Source of the DNA: DASZUK01 sp035547695
GTDB taxonomy: Bacteria > Actinomycetota > Acidimicrobiia > Acidimicrobiales > RAAP-2
Length of the DNA stretch: 64,000 nt
NCBI GenBank assembly: GCA_035547695.1
Contig: DASZUK010000008.1
Span: 1 to 64,000 of the forward strand
Direction: 5' to 3'
Part shown: positions 41,844 to 51,654 of the stretch, one piece after another
Layout of the letters: the number at the start of each line of letters is the position of its first letter
Position numbering within the stretch: the first letter of the stretch is position 1
Notes under the pieces: generated by a model
What the model was told of the DNA's origin: nothing
Seen by the model: only the letters and a program-made list of their open reading frames with translations
Databases searched by the model: none
Translations under genes and position numbers: made by a program

Positions 41844-42851
41844 ATGCGCCTGCTTGTGACCGGCGGGGCCGGGTTCATCGGCTCCAATTTCGTGCGGTAC
41901 TGGGTGGAGCAGCACCCCGACGACCACGTCGTGGCCTACGACGCCCTCACCTACGCCGGCAACCGGCCCAACCTGGCCGACGTGGACGACCGCATCACCT
42001 TCGTCCACGGCGACGTCTGCGACCTCGACGGCGCCACGGTGGCCTTGGAGAAGGAGGCCGTCGACACCGTCGTCCACTTCGCCGCCGAGTCCCACAACTC
42101 GCTGGCCATCCTGGACCCCGGGCTGTTCTTCCGCACCAACGTCCTCGGCACCCAGGCCATGCTGGAGGCCGCCCGCCGGCACGGGGTGGCCCGGTTCCAC
42201 CACATCTCCACCTGCGAGGTCTACGGCGACCTCCCCCTGGACACCGACGACAAGTTCACCGAGGACAGCCCCTACCGGCCGCGGACCCCGTACAACGCCT
42301 CCAAGGCCGGCGCCGACCACGCCGTCCGGGCCTACTTCGAGACCTTCGACCTGCCGGTCACCATCACCAACTGCTGCAACAACTACGGGCCGTACCAGTT
42401 CCCCGAGAAGGTCATCCCGCTGTTCACCACCCACGCCCTCGACAACCGGTCCCTCCCCCTGTACGCCTCCACCCAGAACCGCCGGGAGTGGCTGCACGTC
42501 CGCGACCACTGCCGCGCCGTCGAGTCCGTCCTGCTCCGCGGGCAGGTCGGCGAGACCTACCACGTCGGCAGCGGCATCGAGGCCTCCATCGTCGAGATCG
42601 CCGACCTCGTCCTCGGCACCCTGGGCAAGCCGGCCTCCCTGAAGGAGATCGTCCCCGACCGCCCCGGCCACGACCGCCGGTACCTGCTGGACTCCTCCAA
42701 GATCCAGCGCCTGCTCGGCTGGCAGCCCGAGGTGCCCTTCGCCCAGGGGCTGGCCGACACCGTCCGGTGGTACGCCGCCAACCGCGACTGGTGGGAGCCC
42801 CTGGTGGACCGGGCCCCGGTGGTCGAGGCCGGCTGGGGCGCCAACCGCTAG
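41844..42851 (+). CDS. rfbB: dTDP-glucose 4,6-dehydratase-like SDR
   Basis: A 335-residue extended SDR. The NAD motif is VTGGAGFIGSNF (5-16) and the catalytic Y150/K154 are in YNASK. The rest (TNCCNNYGPYQFPEKVIPLF, GHDRRYLLDSSKI) follows RmlB. The motif that in RmlB reads S-T-D-E-V-Y-G is here ISTCEVYGD, so cysteine C124 stands in place of the general-acid aspartate, with E125 kept. This variant occurs in a subgroup of homologues as far as I recall. rfbD follows, so the product probably enters dTDP-rhamnose or a related sugar, but 4,6-dehydration of another nucleotide sugar cannot be excluded. Confidence 0.85.
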   Translation: MRLLVTGGAGFIGSNFVRYWVEQHPDDHVVAYDALTYAGNRPNLADVDDRITFVHGDVCDLDGATVALEKEAVDTVVHFAAESHNSLAILDPGLFFRTNVLGTQAMLEAARRHGVARFHHISTCEVYGDLPLDTDDKFTEDSPYRPRTPYNASKAGADHAVRAYFETFDLPVTITNCCNNYGPYQFPEKVIPLFTTHALDNRSLPLYASTQNRREWLHVRDHCRAVESVLLRGQVGETYHVGSGIEASIVEIADLVLGTLGKPASLKEIVPDRPGHDRRYLLDSSKIQRLLGWQPEVPFAQGLADTVRWYAANRDWWEPLVDRAPVVEAGWGANR

Positions 42852-42868
42852 GGGTCGGTGCCGGACAG

Positions 42869-43789
42869 GTGAAGGTTCTGGTGACCGGCGCCGGGGGGCA
42901 GCTCGGCCGCGACCTGGTGGACGCCTTCGGCGGGGTGGTCCCCGCCGGTGGCCGCCGGTGCTCCCTCTACGGCCCCGACGGCCCCGGGGTGGCCCACGAG
43001 GTGGTCGGCCTCGACCACGCCGCCCTGCCCGTCGAGGACCGCGGGGCCGTCCTCACCGCCGTGGCCGCCCTCCGGCCCGACGTCATCGTCCACGCCGCCG
43101 CCTGGACCGCCGTCGACGCCTGCGAGGCCGATCCCGACCGGGCCCTGGCCGTCAACGCCCTCGGCACCCGCCACCTGGCCGAGGCCGCCCACCGCTGGCC
43201 GGCCCACCTGGTCTATGTCTCCACCGACTACGTCTTCGACGGTCGCGCCGACCAGCCCTACGTCGAGTGGGACCGCCCCAACCCCCTGTCGGCCTACGGC
43301 CGCAGCAAGCTCGGCGGCGAGCTGGAGTGCCCCCCCGGCGCCACCATCGTCCGCACCTCCTGGGTCTGCGGCGCCCACGGCCCCAACATGGTCAAGACCG
43401 CCCTCCGCCTGGCCGCCGCCGACGGCCCCCTCCGGTTCGTCGACGACCAGCACGGCTGCCCCACCTTCACCGCCGACCTCGCCGCCGCCATCGTCACCCT
43501 CGCCGCCGACCGCCGCCCCGGCGTCCACCACGTCACCAACCAGGGCCCCACCACCTGGTTCGGGTTCGTCCAGGCCGTCCTCGCCGCCGCCGGCCACGAC
43601 CCCGGTCGGGTGCACCCCATCGCCACCGCCGACCTCCGGCCGCCCCGCCCCGCGGCCCGCCCGGCCAACGCCGTCCTCGACAACGCCGCCCTCCGCCTCG
43701 GCGGCCTGCCCCTCCTGCCGGACTGGCCGGACGGCCTGGACCGGCTGGTCCGCGCCCTCCACAGCGATGACAGGATGGCCCCTCCATGA
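42869..43789 (+). CDS. rfbD: dTDP-4-dehydrorhamnose reductase
   Basis: A 306-residue SDR of the RmlD family that reduces dTDP-4-keto-rhamnose to dTDP-L-rhamnose. VLVTGAGGQLGRDLV (3-17) binds the cofactor, HAAAWTAVDACE and STDYVFDG follow, and the catalytic Y and K are in YGRSKLGGE. A small insert GGRRCSLYGPDGPG lies after the first strand. GTG 42869 is the family start. It overlaps the next gene by 4 nt (ATGA). An rfbC epimerase is not visible in the window; rfbA lies at 59.5 kb. Confidence 0.92.
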   Translation: MKVLVTGAGGQLGRDLVDAFGGVVPAGGRRCSLYGPDGPGVAHEVVGLDHAALPVEDRGAVLTAVAALRPDVIVHAAAWTAVDACEADPDRALAVNALGTRHLAEAAHRWPAHLVYVSTDYVFDGRADQPYVEWDRPNPLSAYGRSKLGGELECPPGATIVRTSWVCGAHGPNMVKTALRLAAADGPLRFVDDQHGCPTFTADLAAAIVTLAADRRPGVHHVTNQGPTTWFGFVQAVLAAAGHDPGRVHPIATADLRPPRPAARPANAVLDNAALRLGGLPLLPDWPDGLDRLVRALHSDDRMAPP

Positions 43790-45150
43790 GCACCCCCGTC
43801 GAACGCGCCCAGGTCCCCCCGGCCAGCCGCCGCCGCGTCGCCGTCATCGGCGCCGGCTACGTCGGGCTGCCCACCGCCGCCGTCCTGGCCCACTTCGGCC
43901 ACCAGGTGGTCCTGGCCGAGCGCGACCCGGCCCGGTTCGAGCTGCTCGCCCGCGGCGACATGCCCATCGTCGAGAACGGCCTGGCCGAGCTGTTCGGTGA
44001 CGCCGTCGCCGCCGGCAACCTCCGGGTGGTCCAACGCGCCGTCGACGCCACCGTCGACGCCCAGTTCGTCTTCCTCTGCGTCCCCACCCCCCAGGACGAC
44101 GACGGCTCCGCCGACCTCTCCTACGTCGAGGCCGTCGCCGCCGAGATCGCCGACCACCTGGCCCCCGGCGCCGTGGTGGTCAACAAGTCCACCGTCCCCG
44201 TCGGCACCGCCCGCCTCGTCGAGGCCATCACCGGCCGCGGCGACGTCGCCGTGGTGTCCAACCCCGAGTTCCTCCGCGAGGGCACCGCGGTGCGCGACAG
44301 CCTCCACCCCGACCGCATCGTCGTCGGCGCCGACGACCCCCGGGCGGCCAGCCGGGTCGGCGAGCTGTTCGCCCCCACCGGCGCCCCGGTCATCGTCACC
44401 GACAAGGTCACCGCCGAGACCATCAAGTACGCCGCCAACGCCTTCCTGGCCACCAAGCTCAGCTTCGTCAACGCCCTGGCCGGCCTCTGCGAGTCCCTCG
44501 GCGCCGACGTCCGCGACGTCGTCCTCGGCCTCGGCTACGACAAGCGCATCGGCTTCGACTTCCTCCGTCCCGGCCCCGGCTGGGGCGGCTCCTGCCTGCC
44601 CAAGGACACCAGCGCCCTCATCCACATCGCCCAGCGCGCCGGTTACGACTTCGCCCTCCTCCGCGGTGCCGTGTCCAGCAACGACGACCAGTTGGCCCGG
44701 GTGGTCGCCAAGGTCGTCGCCGCCGCCCCCCCGGACCGTGCCGCCGCCGACCGGCTGGACGGCGTCACCGTCGCCGTCTGGGGGCTCACCTTCAAGGCCG
44801 ACACCGACGACCGCCGCAGCTCCCCGGCCGTCGCCATCGCCCGCCGCCTCCTCGACCTCGGCGCCGCCGTCCGCGCCTACGACCCCACCGTCCCCCCCTC
44901 CCCCAGGGCCGTCCCCGGCCGCGCCGCCGACGACCTCCACGGCATGACCCTCTGCGCCGACCCCTACGACGCCTGCCGCGCCGCCGCCGCCGCCGTCCTC
45001 CTCACCGAGTGGGCCGACTTCCGCGACCTCGATTTCACCAAGGTCCGCGACCTCATGGCCCGGCCCTCCGTCATCGACGCCCGCAACCTCCTCGACCCCG
45101 CCGCCCTCCGCCGGGTCGGCTTCACCTACACCGGCGTCGGCCGCCCATGA
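43786..45150 (+). CDS. UDP-glucose/GDP-mannose 6-dehydrogenase family
   Basis: A 454-residue NAD-dependent nucleotide-sugar dehydrogenase. VAVIGAGYVGLPTAAVLAHF is the Rossmann motif, VNKSTVPVGT and SNPEFLREGTA follow, the catalytic cysteine is C270 in GWGGSCLPKD, and VWGLTFKADTDDRRSSPA is the C-terminal domain start. It most likely makes UDP-glucuronate, since a UDP-glucuronate decarboxylase-like gene follows. It is translationally coupled to rfbD. Confidence 0.92.
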   Translation: MSTPVERAQVPPASRRRVAVIGAGYVGLPTAAVLAHFGHQVVLAERDPARFELLARGDMPIVENGLAELFGDAVAAGNLRVVQRAVDATVDAQFVFLCVPTPQDDDGSADLSYVEAVAAEIADHLAPGAVVVNKSTVPVGTARLVEAITGRGDVAVVSNPEFLREGTAVRDSLHPDRIVVGADDPRAASRVGELFAPTGAPVIVTDKVTAETIKYAANAFLATKLSFVNALAGLCESLGADVRDVVLGLGYDKRIGFDFLRPGPGWGGSCLPKDTSALIHIAQRAGYDFALLRGAVSSNDDQLARVVAKVVAAAPPDRAAADRLDGVTVAVWGLTFKADTDDRRSSPAVAIARRLLDLGAAVRAYDPTVPPSPRAVPGRAADDLHGMTLCADPYDACRAAAAAVLLTEWADFRDLDFTKVRDLMARPSVIDARNLLDPAALRRVGFTYTGVGRP

Positions 45151-45250
45151 GGGTGCTGACGGACGGCGTGCCATCGGCTGGCATGGTGGGGCCCCACGCA
45201 TCGGAGGAGACCGCCGTCCAAGGACGGGGCAGTGGGGCCCCGGTCGGGCT

Positions 45251-46298
45251 ATGAGAATCGTCGTGGCCGGCGGGGCCGGCTTCCTGGGCTCCCACCTGTG
45301 TGACCGCCTGGTGGACCGGGGGGACGAGGTGGTGTGCGTGGACGACCTGTCCACCGGCCGGATGGACAACCTGGTCCAGTTGGCCGGCCGGCCGGGGTTC
45401 ACCTTCGTCCGGGCCGACGTCAGCCGGGAGGTGCCGGTGGACGGACCGGTGGACGCCGTCTGCCACCTGGCCAGCCCGGCGTCCCCCCCGGCGTACCTCA
45501 GCCGCCCGCTGGAGACCCTGGCGGTGGGCAGCGACGGCACCCGGCGGCTGCTGGCCCTGGCCGAGCGGCACGGCGCCCGGTTCCTGCTGGCGTCCACCAG
45601 CGAGATCTACGGGGACCCCACCGTGCACCCGCAGGTGGAGCAGTACCGCGGCAACGTCGACCCGGTCGGCCCCCGCAGCGTCTACGACGAGGCCAAGCGG
45701 TTCGCCGAGGCCCTCACCATGGCCACCCACCGCGCCCGGGGGGTCGACGTCGGGATCATCCGGGTCTTCAACACCTACGGCCCCCGGCTCGCCCCCGGCG
45801 ACGGCCGGGTGGTGTCCAACTTCGTCGTCCAGGCCCTGGCCGGCGAGCCGGTCACCGTCTACGGCGACGGGTCCCAGACCCGCAGCCTCTGCTACGTGGA
45901 CGACCAGGTCGACGGCTGGCTGGCCATGCTCGCCTCCACCGACACCGGACCGGTCAACCTGGGCAACCCCGACGAGCGCACCGTCCTGGACCTGGCCCGC
46001 AAGGTCCTGGAGGTGACCGGGTCGGCGTCACCCATCGAGCTCCGACCCCTGCCGACCGACGACCCCACCCGCCGCTGCCCCGACATCGGGTTGGCCCGCC
46101 GGGTCCTCCAGTGGGAGCCTCGGGTCGGCCTTGACGACGGCCTGGCCCGCACCGTGGCGCATTTCGCCACCCTGGTCCCCGAGGGCCGGACGGCGGTGGA
46201 CCGGGTGGCGGTGGACCGGGTGGTGGGGGACCGGGCAACTGCCCCGGAGCCGGACGGCCGGCAGGCGGGGGACCGAACAGCGGAAGGAGCGGGGGGAC

Positions 46299-46306
<8 letters not shown>
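45251..46306 (+). CDS. UDP-glucuronate decarboxylase-like SDR (UXS)
   Basis: A 351-residue extended SDR. GGAGFLGSHLCDRL binds NAD, LASPASPPAYLSRPLETL is the UXS signature, then STSEIYGDPTVHPQVEQY and the catalytic YDEAKR. UXS turns UDP-glucuronate into UDP-xylose. The last 45 residues are a low-complexity Asp/Arg/Val tail (AVDRVAVDRVVGDRA) overlapping the next gene by 8 nt. The gene lies 100 nt after ugd. A function on a related UDP-sugar is possible. Confidence 0.9.
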
Positions 46307-47020
<714 letters not shown>

Positions 47021-47021
<1 letters not shown>

Positions 47022-47929
47022 TGCCGGCCACCCCGCCGCAGGCCCCGTCGGCCCCGCAGGCCGGAGCACGGGTGGCGGCGGTGGTGGTGGACTACGAGGC
47101 CGCCGATGTCCTGGCCGGCTGCGTCGGCAGCCTCCTCGACGAGCACGTCGGCCAGGTGGTGGTGGTCGAGAACGGGACCCCCGACGCCGCCCGGGCCGCC
47201 CTGGCCGATGCCGGCCTGGCCGTCCCCCTGCTCGTCACCGGCCGCAACGTCGGCTACGGCGCCGGCGCCAACCGCGGGCTGGCCGCCGTCGGCGGCGACG
47301 CCGACCTGGTGCTCGTCTGCAACCCCGACCTCCGCCTGCACCCCGGAGCCGTCGCCGCTCTGGTGGCCGCCCTCGACGCCCAGCCCAGTTGGGCCGTGGT
47401 GGGCCCCCGCATCCTGACCCCCGACGGCGACGTCTACCCCTCCGTCCGGGCCTTCCCCTCCATGGTGGACGCCGCCGGCCACGCCGTGCTGGCCCTGTTC
47501 AACCCCCACAACCGGTTCAGCCGCCGCTACCGCACCCCCGACGTCGGCGCCGGTGGTGCCGGTGCCGGCGGCCGGGCCGAAGCCGACTGGGTGTCCGGGG
47601 CCTGCTTCCTGGCCCGCCGGGCCGCCCTGGACCAGCTCGGCGGGTTCGACGAGGCCTACTTCATGTTCGCCGAGGACATGGACCTGTGCTGGCGGGCCCA
47701 CGCCGCCGGTTGGGGGGTCGGGGTGGAGCCGGCGGCGGTCGTCACCCACGCCGAAGGCGTCTCCCGCCGCCGCCGCCCCTACCGCATGTTGGCCGCCCAC
47801 CACCGTTCGGCCCTCCGGTTCGCCAACCGCACCACCACCGGCTGGCGACGGCTGCTCCTGCCCGCCGCCGCCGCCGTCCTCGGCCTCCGCTTCGTCGTCG
47901 CCTGCGCCGACCAGGCCCTGCGCCGCTGA
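47021..47929 (+). CDS. family 2 glycosyltransferase, rhamnosyltransferase (WbbL)-like
   Basis: A 302-residue GT2 protein. VAAVVVDYEAADVLAGCVGS, VVVENGTPD, GYGAGANRGL and LVCNPDLRLHP form the nucleotide-sugar site; the acceptor helix region FDEAYFMFAEDMDLCWRAH is typical of rhamnosyltransferases and related cell-wall enzymes. A C-terminal hydrophobic helix (LLLPAAAAVLGLRFVV) may touch the membrane. One-nt overlap (TGATG) with the gene before. With rfbBD upstream, rhamnose transfer is a fair inference. Confidence 0.87.
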
Positions 47930-48217
47930 CGAGGCGTATCCTGCCGGTCCTCCTTCGACCGTCGGAGCGGCCGGCGATCACGCCGGTCGCCGGACGGACG
48001 TCGTGAGCCGGAGGTGCCGGGGGCAGTGAGTGAGGACCGCCACCGTCACAGAAGGGCCGGGGAGGCGGCCTTTCATCTTTTCGGCTTCGGCACCGGCGAT
48101 CGGATTTGAGCACATGTGCTTAAAGAGCGCCGTCGGTGTGTCGCGAAAAAAGTGTGCCGTCACCCTCCGACCCGGCCGACAGGATGGCCGGGGCGTCCGC
48201 TCGGCATGGTCGCCGCC
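47930..48217. other. intergenic region upstream of the candidate RNA
   Basis: No gene seen. A palindrome agcacatgtgct with matching outer tt/aa lies at 48106-48123, followed by the A-rich gcgaaaaaagtg. These could be a regulator site for the RNA promoter or a terminator region of the glycosyltransferase operon. Confidence 0.45.
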
Positions 48218-48223
48218 TAGCAT
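48218..48223 (+). promoter_or_regulatory. -10 box of the candidate RNA
   Basis: TAGCAT, followed by 6 nt and then G48230, the first base of a perfect 13-bp helix with 48480-48492. Confidence 0.5.
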
Positions 48224-48229
48224 GGCGGT

Positions 48230-48492
48230 GGGCTGCGTGCGGGTCTGTGGTTGCAAGTCGAGGCCAGTCGCAGGCGAAACGACCCACGTAAGGCAACTCG
48301 TGGTTGCCGAGCATGGTGCGGCTTAGGGGTAAGTCCTGCCCACCTGGCTCCCGGTGGTCGGGGGCGGGTGGCGACGGGGAGAAGCGGTCGACATCGTGAC
48401 CGTTGGGCCGCCACGGCGGCCGCCGGTCCCGGGCCGTCAACCCCGCAGCAGGCGAGTGTGGGGGCAAAGACCAGGTCAGCCGCACGCAGCCC
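48230..48492 (+). ncRNA. candidate structured RNA upstream of secA
   Basis: The ends pair perfectly: 48230-48242 (gggctgcgtgcgg) with 48480-48492 (ccgcacgcagccc). Inside are further stems: ggtct/agacc (48242-48246 with 48468-48472), gtcg/cgac (48267-48270, 48280-48283), ggcaac-tcgtg-gttgcc (48292-48308), ccacc/ggtgg (48340-48344, 48353-48357), cggtc/gaccg (about 48385-48402) and ggccgcc-acg-gcggcc (about 48407-48421). A TAGCAT box lies 7 nt upstream of the 5' base. No protein frame fits. Size and place, before secA where related bacteria often have raiA, make a raiA-motif RNA possible; RNase P, tmRNA and SRP RNA signatures are absent. Confidence 0.55.
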
Positions 48493-48601
48493 GTCCCTGC
48501 CTCCTGGCTGGGAAAACGTCGTTATCCAGGGCAGCGCTGCCTCGCCGGCGCCCACGGTGCCGGGCGTTGCCGGCCCGGCGCCGTGGGCGCATTTTCACCG
48601 G

Positions 48602-48607
48602 TACGAT
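48602..48607 (+). promoter_or_regulatory. -10 box of secA transcript
   Basis: TACGAT, 9 nt before the ATG at 48617, so secA appears to have its own, nearly leaderless promoter after the RNA. Confidence 0.45.
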
Positions 48608-48616
48608 TGGCAGGCC

Positions 48617-51580
48617 ATGTCCGTGTTCACCAAAGTGCTCCGTGCCGGCGAGGGCAAGAAGATCCGCCGCCTGGCCGAGATCGTCCCGATGGTCAACGAG
48701 CTCGAGCCGGAGATGGAGGCGCTGAGCGACCAGGAGCTGCAGCACAAGACGGTGGAGTTCCGGGAGCGCTTGGACGAGGGCGAGACCCTGGACGACCTGC
48801 TGGTGGAGGCCTTCGCCGTGGTCCGGGAGGCCGCGTGGCGGGTATTGGGCCAGCGGCACTTCGACGTCCAGTTGATGGGCGGCATGGCCCTGCACTTCGG
48901 CTGGATCGCGGAGATGAAGACCGGCGAGGGCAAGACCCTGGTGTCCACCCTGCCGGTCTACCTGAACGCCCTTGCCGGCCGGGGCGTCCACGTGGTGACC
49001 GTCAACGACTACCTGGCCACCCGGGACGCCGAGTGGATGGGCCGGCTGCACCGCTGGCTGGGCCTCACCGTCGGCCGGATCGGGCCGGACGTGACCGACC
49101 CGGCGCTGAAACGCGAGGCCTACGCCTGCGACGTCACCTACGGCACCAACACCGAGCTCGGGTTCGACTACCTCCGGGACAACATGACCCGGTCGCGGGA
49201 GACCATGGCCCAGCGCGGGCACGTCTTCGCCATCATCGACGAGGTCGACTCCATCCTGATCGACGAGGCCCGGACCCCGCTCATCATCTCCGGCCCGGCC
49301 GACGAGGCGGCGAAGCTCTACTACCAGTTCGCCAGCATCGCCCGCACCCTGCAGCGCGACGTGGACTACGAGGTGGACGAGGAGAAGCGGCACGTCGTCC
49401 CGCTGGAGTCCGGCATCGAGAAGGTGGAACGGGCCGTCGGCGTCGAGAACCTGTACGACGCGGTCGCCACCAACTACGTCCACCAGCTCACCAAGGCCCT
49501 GGAGGCCAAGGAGCTGTACCACCGGGACAAGGAGTACCTCGTCTCCCAGGGCGAGGTGAAGATCGTCGACGAGTTCACCGGCCGGACCCTCGACGGCCGG
49601 CGGTGGTCCGACGGCCTCCACCAGGCCGTCGAGGCCAAGGAGCGGGTGCGGATCAAGGAGGAGAACCACACCTGGGCCACCGTCACCCTCCAGAACTACT
49701 TCCGGCTGTACGAGAAGTTGGCCGGCATGACCGGGACCGCGGAGACCGAGGCCGGCGAGTTCGCCAGCACCTACGACCTCGCGGTGGTGCCCATCCCGAC
49801 CAACCGGCCGCTCATGCGGGTGGACGAGGCCGACCTCATCTTCAAGACCGAGGAGGGCAAGTTCAACGCCGTCGTCGACGACCTGGTCGACCGCCAGGAG
49901 CGCGGCCAGCCGGTCCTGGTCGGCACGGCGTCGGTGGCCAAGTCCGAGCTGCTGTCCCGCCTGCTCGACAAGCGCGGCGTCCCCCACCAGGTGCTGAACG
50001 CCAAGCAGCACTTCCGGGAGGCCGAGATCGTCGCCCAGGCCGGCCGGTCCGGGGCGATCACCGTGGCCACCAACATGGCCGGTCGTGGGGTCGACATCAT
50101 CCTCGGCGGCAACCCCGAGATGCTGGCCCGCCACGAAGCCGTCGCCGCCGGCGTCGACCTCTCCACGGAGGACGGCCAGGACGAGCTCAAGCGGCTCACC
50201 AAGACCCACGAAGCCCAGTGCCAAGCCGACGGCGACCTGGTCCGGGAGCTCGGCGGCCTGTACGTGCTGGGCAGCGAGCGCCACGAGAGCCGCCGCATCG
50301 ACAACCAGCTCCGCGGCCGGTCCGGCCGGCAGGGCGACCCGGGGGAGAGCCGCTTCTACCTCAGCCTCGAGGACGACCTCATGCGGCTGTTCGCCACCGG
50401 GGCCATGAACTGGGTGATGGGCCGAGCCATCCCCGAGGACGTGCCCATCGAGGCCAAGATGGTCACCAAGGCCATCGAGCGGGCCCAGAACACCGTGGAG
50501 GGCCGCAACTCCGAGATCCGCAAGGACGTCCTCAAGTACGACGAGGTGATGAACGAGCAGCGCAAGGTCATCTACGCCCGGCGGCTGCAGATCATCGACG
50601 GCGAGGACCTCCAGGAGCACACCCAGGAGCTCATCCAGACCATCCTGGCCACCGTCGTCCGCAACGCCTGTCCCAGCGACTTCCCCGAGGAGTGGGACCT
50701 GGACCTGCTCTTGAAGGACGTTGCCCAGTACTACCCCACCAAGTTCACCGTCGAGGACCTGGCCGAGGCCGTCACCATCGACCAACTGGTCCAGAGCGTC
50801 GTCGACGAGGCCCTGGAGCACTACGACGTGCACTCCGCCTCCCTCTCCGACGACGAGGAGCAGGTCCGCCAGATCGAGCGGGAGGTCATGCTCCAGGTCA
50901 TCGACCAGAAGTGGCGGGACCACCTGGCCGAGATGGACTACCTCCGCGAGGGCATCCACCTCCGCCAGACCGCCCAGATGGACCCCCTGGTGGCCTGGCA
51001 GCGGGACGGCTTCGCCATGTTCGGCGAGCTGATGGACGCCGTCGACGACGCCTACCTCCGCTACATCATGCACGTCGAGACCGTCCAGGAGCCCGCCGCC
51101 GAGCCGGACCTGGCCCGGGCCGTGTACGCGGCCGCCGACGACCCCGTCGCCGACCCCTCCGCCCTGGCCGGCCAGCTCCTGTCCGAGCAGGGCATCGGGG
51201 TGGCCGGCCTGGAGCAGGTCGGCGGGCCGTTCCCGGTCGGCCCGGACGGTGCCGCGCCGGCACCCACCGGTCCCCTTCCTGCCGCGCCGAACAGCCCGGC
51301 CGTGTCCAGCAAACGGCCTCCGGTGGCCGGCCGGCGCCCCGCGGTGCCGGCCGGGCCGGGTGCCGGCAACCGGGGCCCCGCCGCCGGCGGTCCGGCGGGG
51401 AACGCCGGCCAGACGGCCAGCGGCCGGCCAGCCGGCCGGAACCCCGCGCCGGGGGTGGCCGCGGCCAACGGCGGCCCCGCGGCCGCGGCGGCCCAGCCCG
51501 CCCAGGCCAAGGTCGGCCGGAACGACCCCTGCTGGTGCGGCAGCGGCAAGAAGTTCAAGCTCTGCCACGGCGCCGCATGA
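48617..51580 (+). CDS. secA: preprotein translocase ATPase SecA
   Basis: A 987-residue motor that drives proteins through SecYEG. MKTGEGKTL is Walker A, IIDEVDSILIDEARTPL Walker B and its surroundings, SGRQGDPGESRFYLSLEDDLM the second motor domain, and the C-terminal zinc motif is VGRNDPCWCGSGKKFKLCH, which binds SecB or ribosomes. Between the motor core and this motif is a 110-residue Pro/Ala/Gly linker. The last residues HGAA and the stop lie in the first copy of a 28/29-bp tandem repeat. Complete. Confidence 0.97.
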   Translation: MSVFTKVLRAGEGKKIRRLAEIVPMVNELEPEMEALSDQELQHKTVEFRERLDEGETLDDLLVEAFAVVREAAWRVLGQRHFDVQLMGGMALHFGWIAEMKTGEGKTLVSTLPVYLNALAGRGVHVVTVNDYLATRDAEWMGRLHRWLGLTVGRIGPDVTDPALKREAYACDVTYGTNTELGFDYLRDNMTRSRETMAQRGHVFAIIDEVDSILIDEARTPLIISGPADEAAKLYYQFASIARTLQRDVDYEVDEEKRHVVPLESGIEKVERAVGVENLYDAVATNYVHQLTKALEAKELYHRDKEYLVSQGEVKIVDEFTGRTLDGRRWSDGLHQAVEAKERVRIKEENHTWATVTLQNYFRLYEKLAGMTGTAETEAGEFASTYDLAVVPIPTNRPLMRVDEADLIFKTEEGKFNAVVDDLVDRQERGQPVLVGTASVAKSELLSRLLDKRGVPHQVLNAKQHFREAEIVAQAGRSGAITVATNMAGRGVDIILGGNPEMLARHEAVAAGVDLSTEDGQDELKRLTKTHEAQCQADGDLVRELGGLYVLGSERHESRRIDNQLRGRSGRQGDPGESRFYLSLEDDLMRLFATGAMNWVMGRAIPEDVPIEAKMVTKAIERAQNTVEGRNSEIRKDVLKYDEVMNEQRKVIYARRLQIIDGEDLQEHTQELIQTILATVVRNACPSDFPEEWDLDLLLKDVAQYYPTKFTVEDLAEAVTIDQLVQSVVDEALEHYDVHSASLSDDEEQVRQIEREVMLQVIDQKWRDHLAEMDYLREGIHLRQTAQMDPLVAWQRDGFAMFGELMDAVDDAYLRYIMHVETVQEPAAEPDLARAVYAAADDPVADPSALAGQLLSEQGIGVAGLEQVGGPFPVGPDGAAPAPTGPLPAAPNSPAVSSKRPPVAGRRPAVPAGPGAGNRGPAAGGPAGNAGQTASGRPAGRNPAPGVAAANGGPAAAAAQPAQAKVGRNDPCWCGSGKKFKLCHGAA

Positions 51581-51654
51581 AGGCGCCAATCGGTACGGCG
51601 CCGCATGACGGCGCCCGATCGGCACGGCGCCGCATGAAGGCGACCAATCGGCAT
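51569..51654 (+). repeat. 28/29-bp tandem repeat spanning secA stop and prfB start
   Basis: Units ggcgccgcatga... at 51569-51596 (28), 51597-51625 (29) and 51626-51654 (29), then a partial unit. The first holds the TGA of secA, the last ends in the AT of the prfB ATG at 51653. Confidence 0.95.

Noticed and set aside
48230..48492. RNase P RNA, tmRNA or SRP RNA as the identity of the candidate RNA
   Set aside because: The conserved cores of these RNAs (for example GGAAAGTCC of RNase P, GGTTTCGAC of tmRNA, GGAAGGAAGCAG of SRP RNA) are absent.
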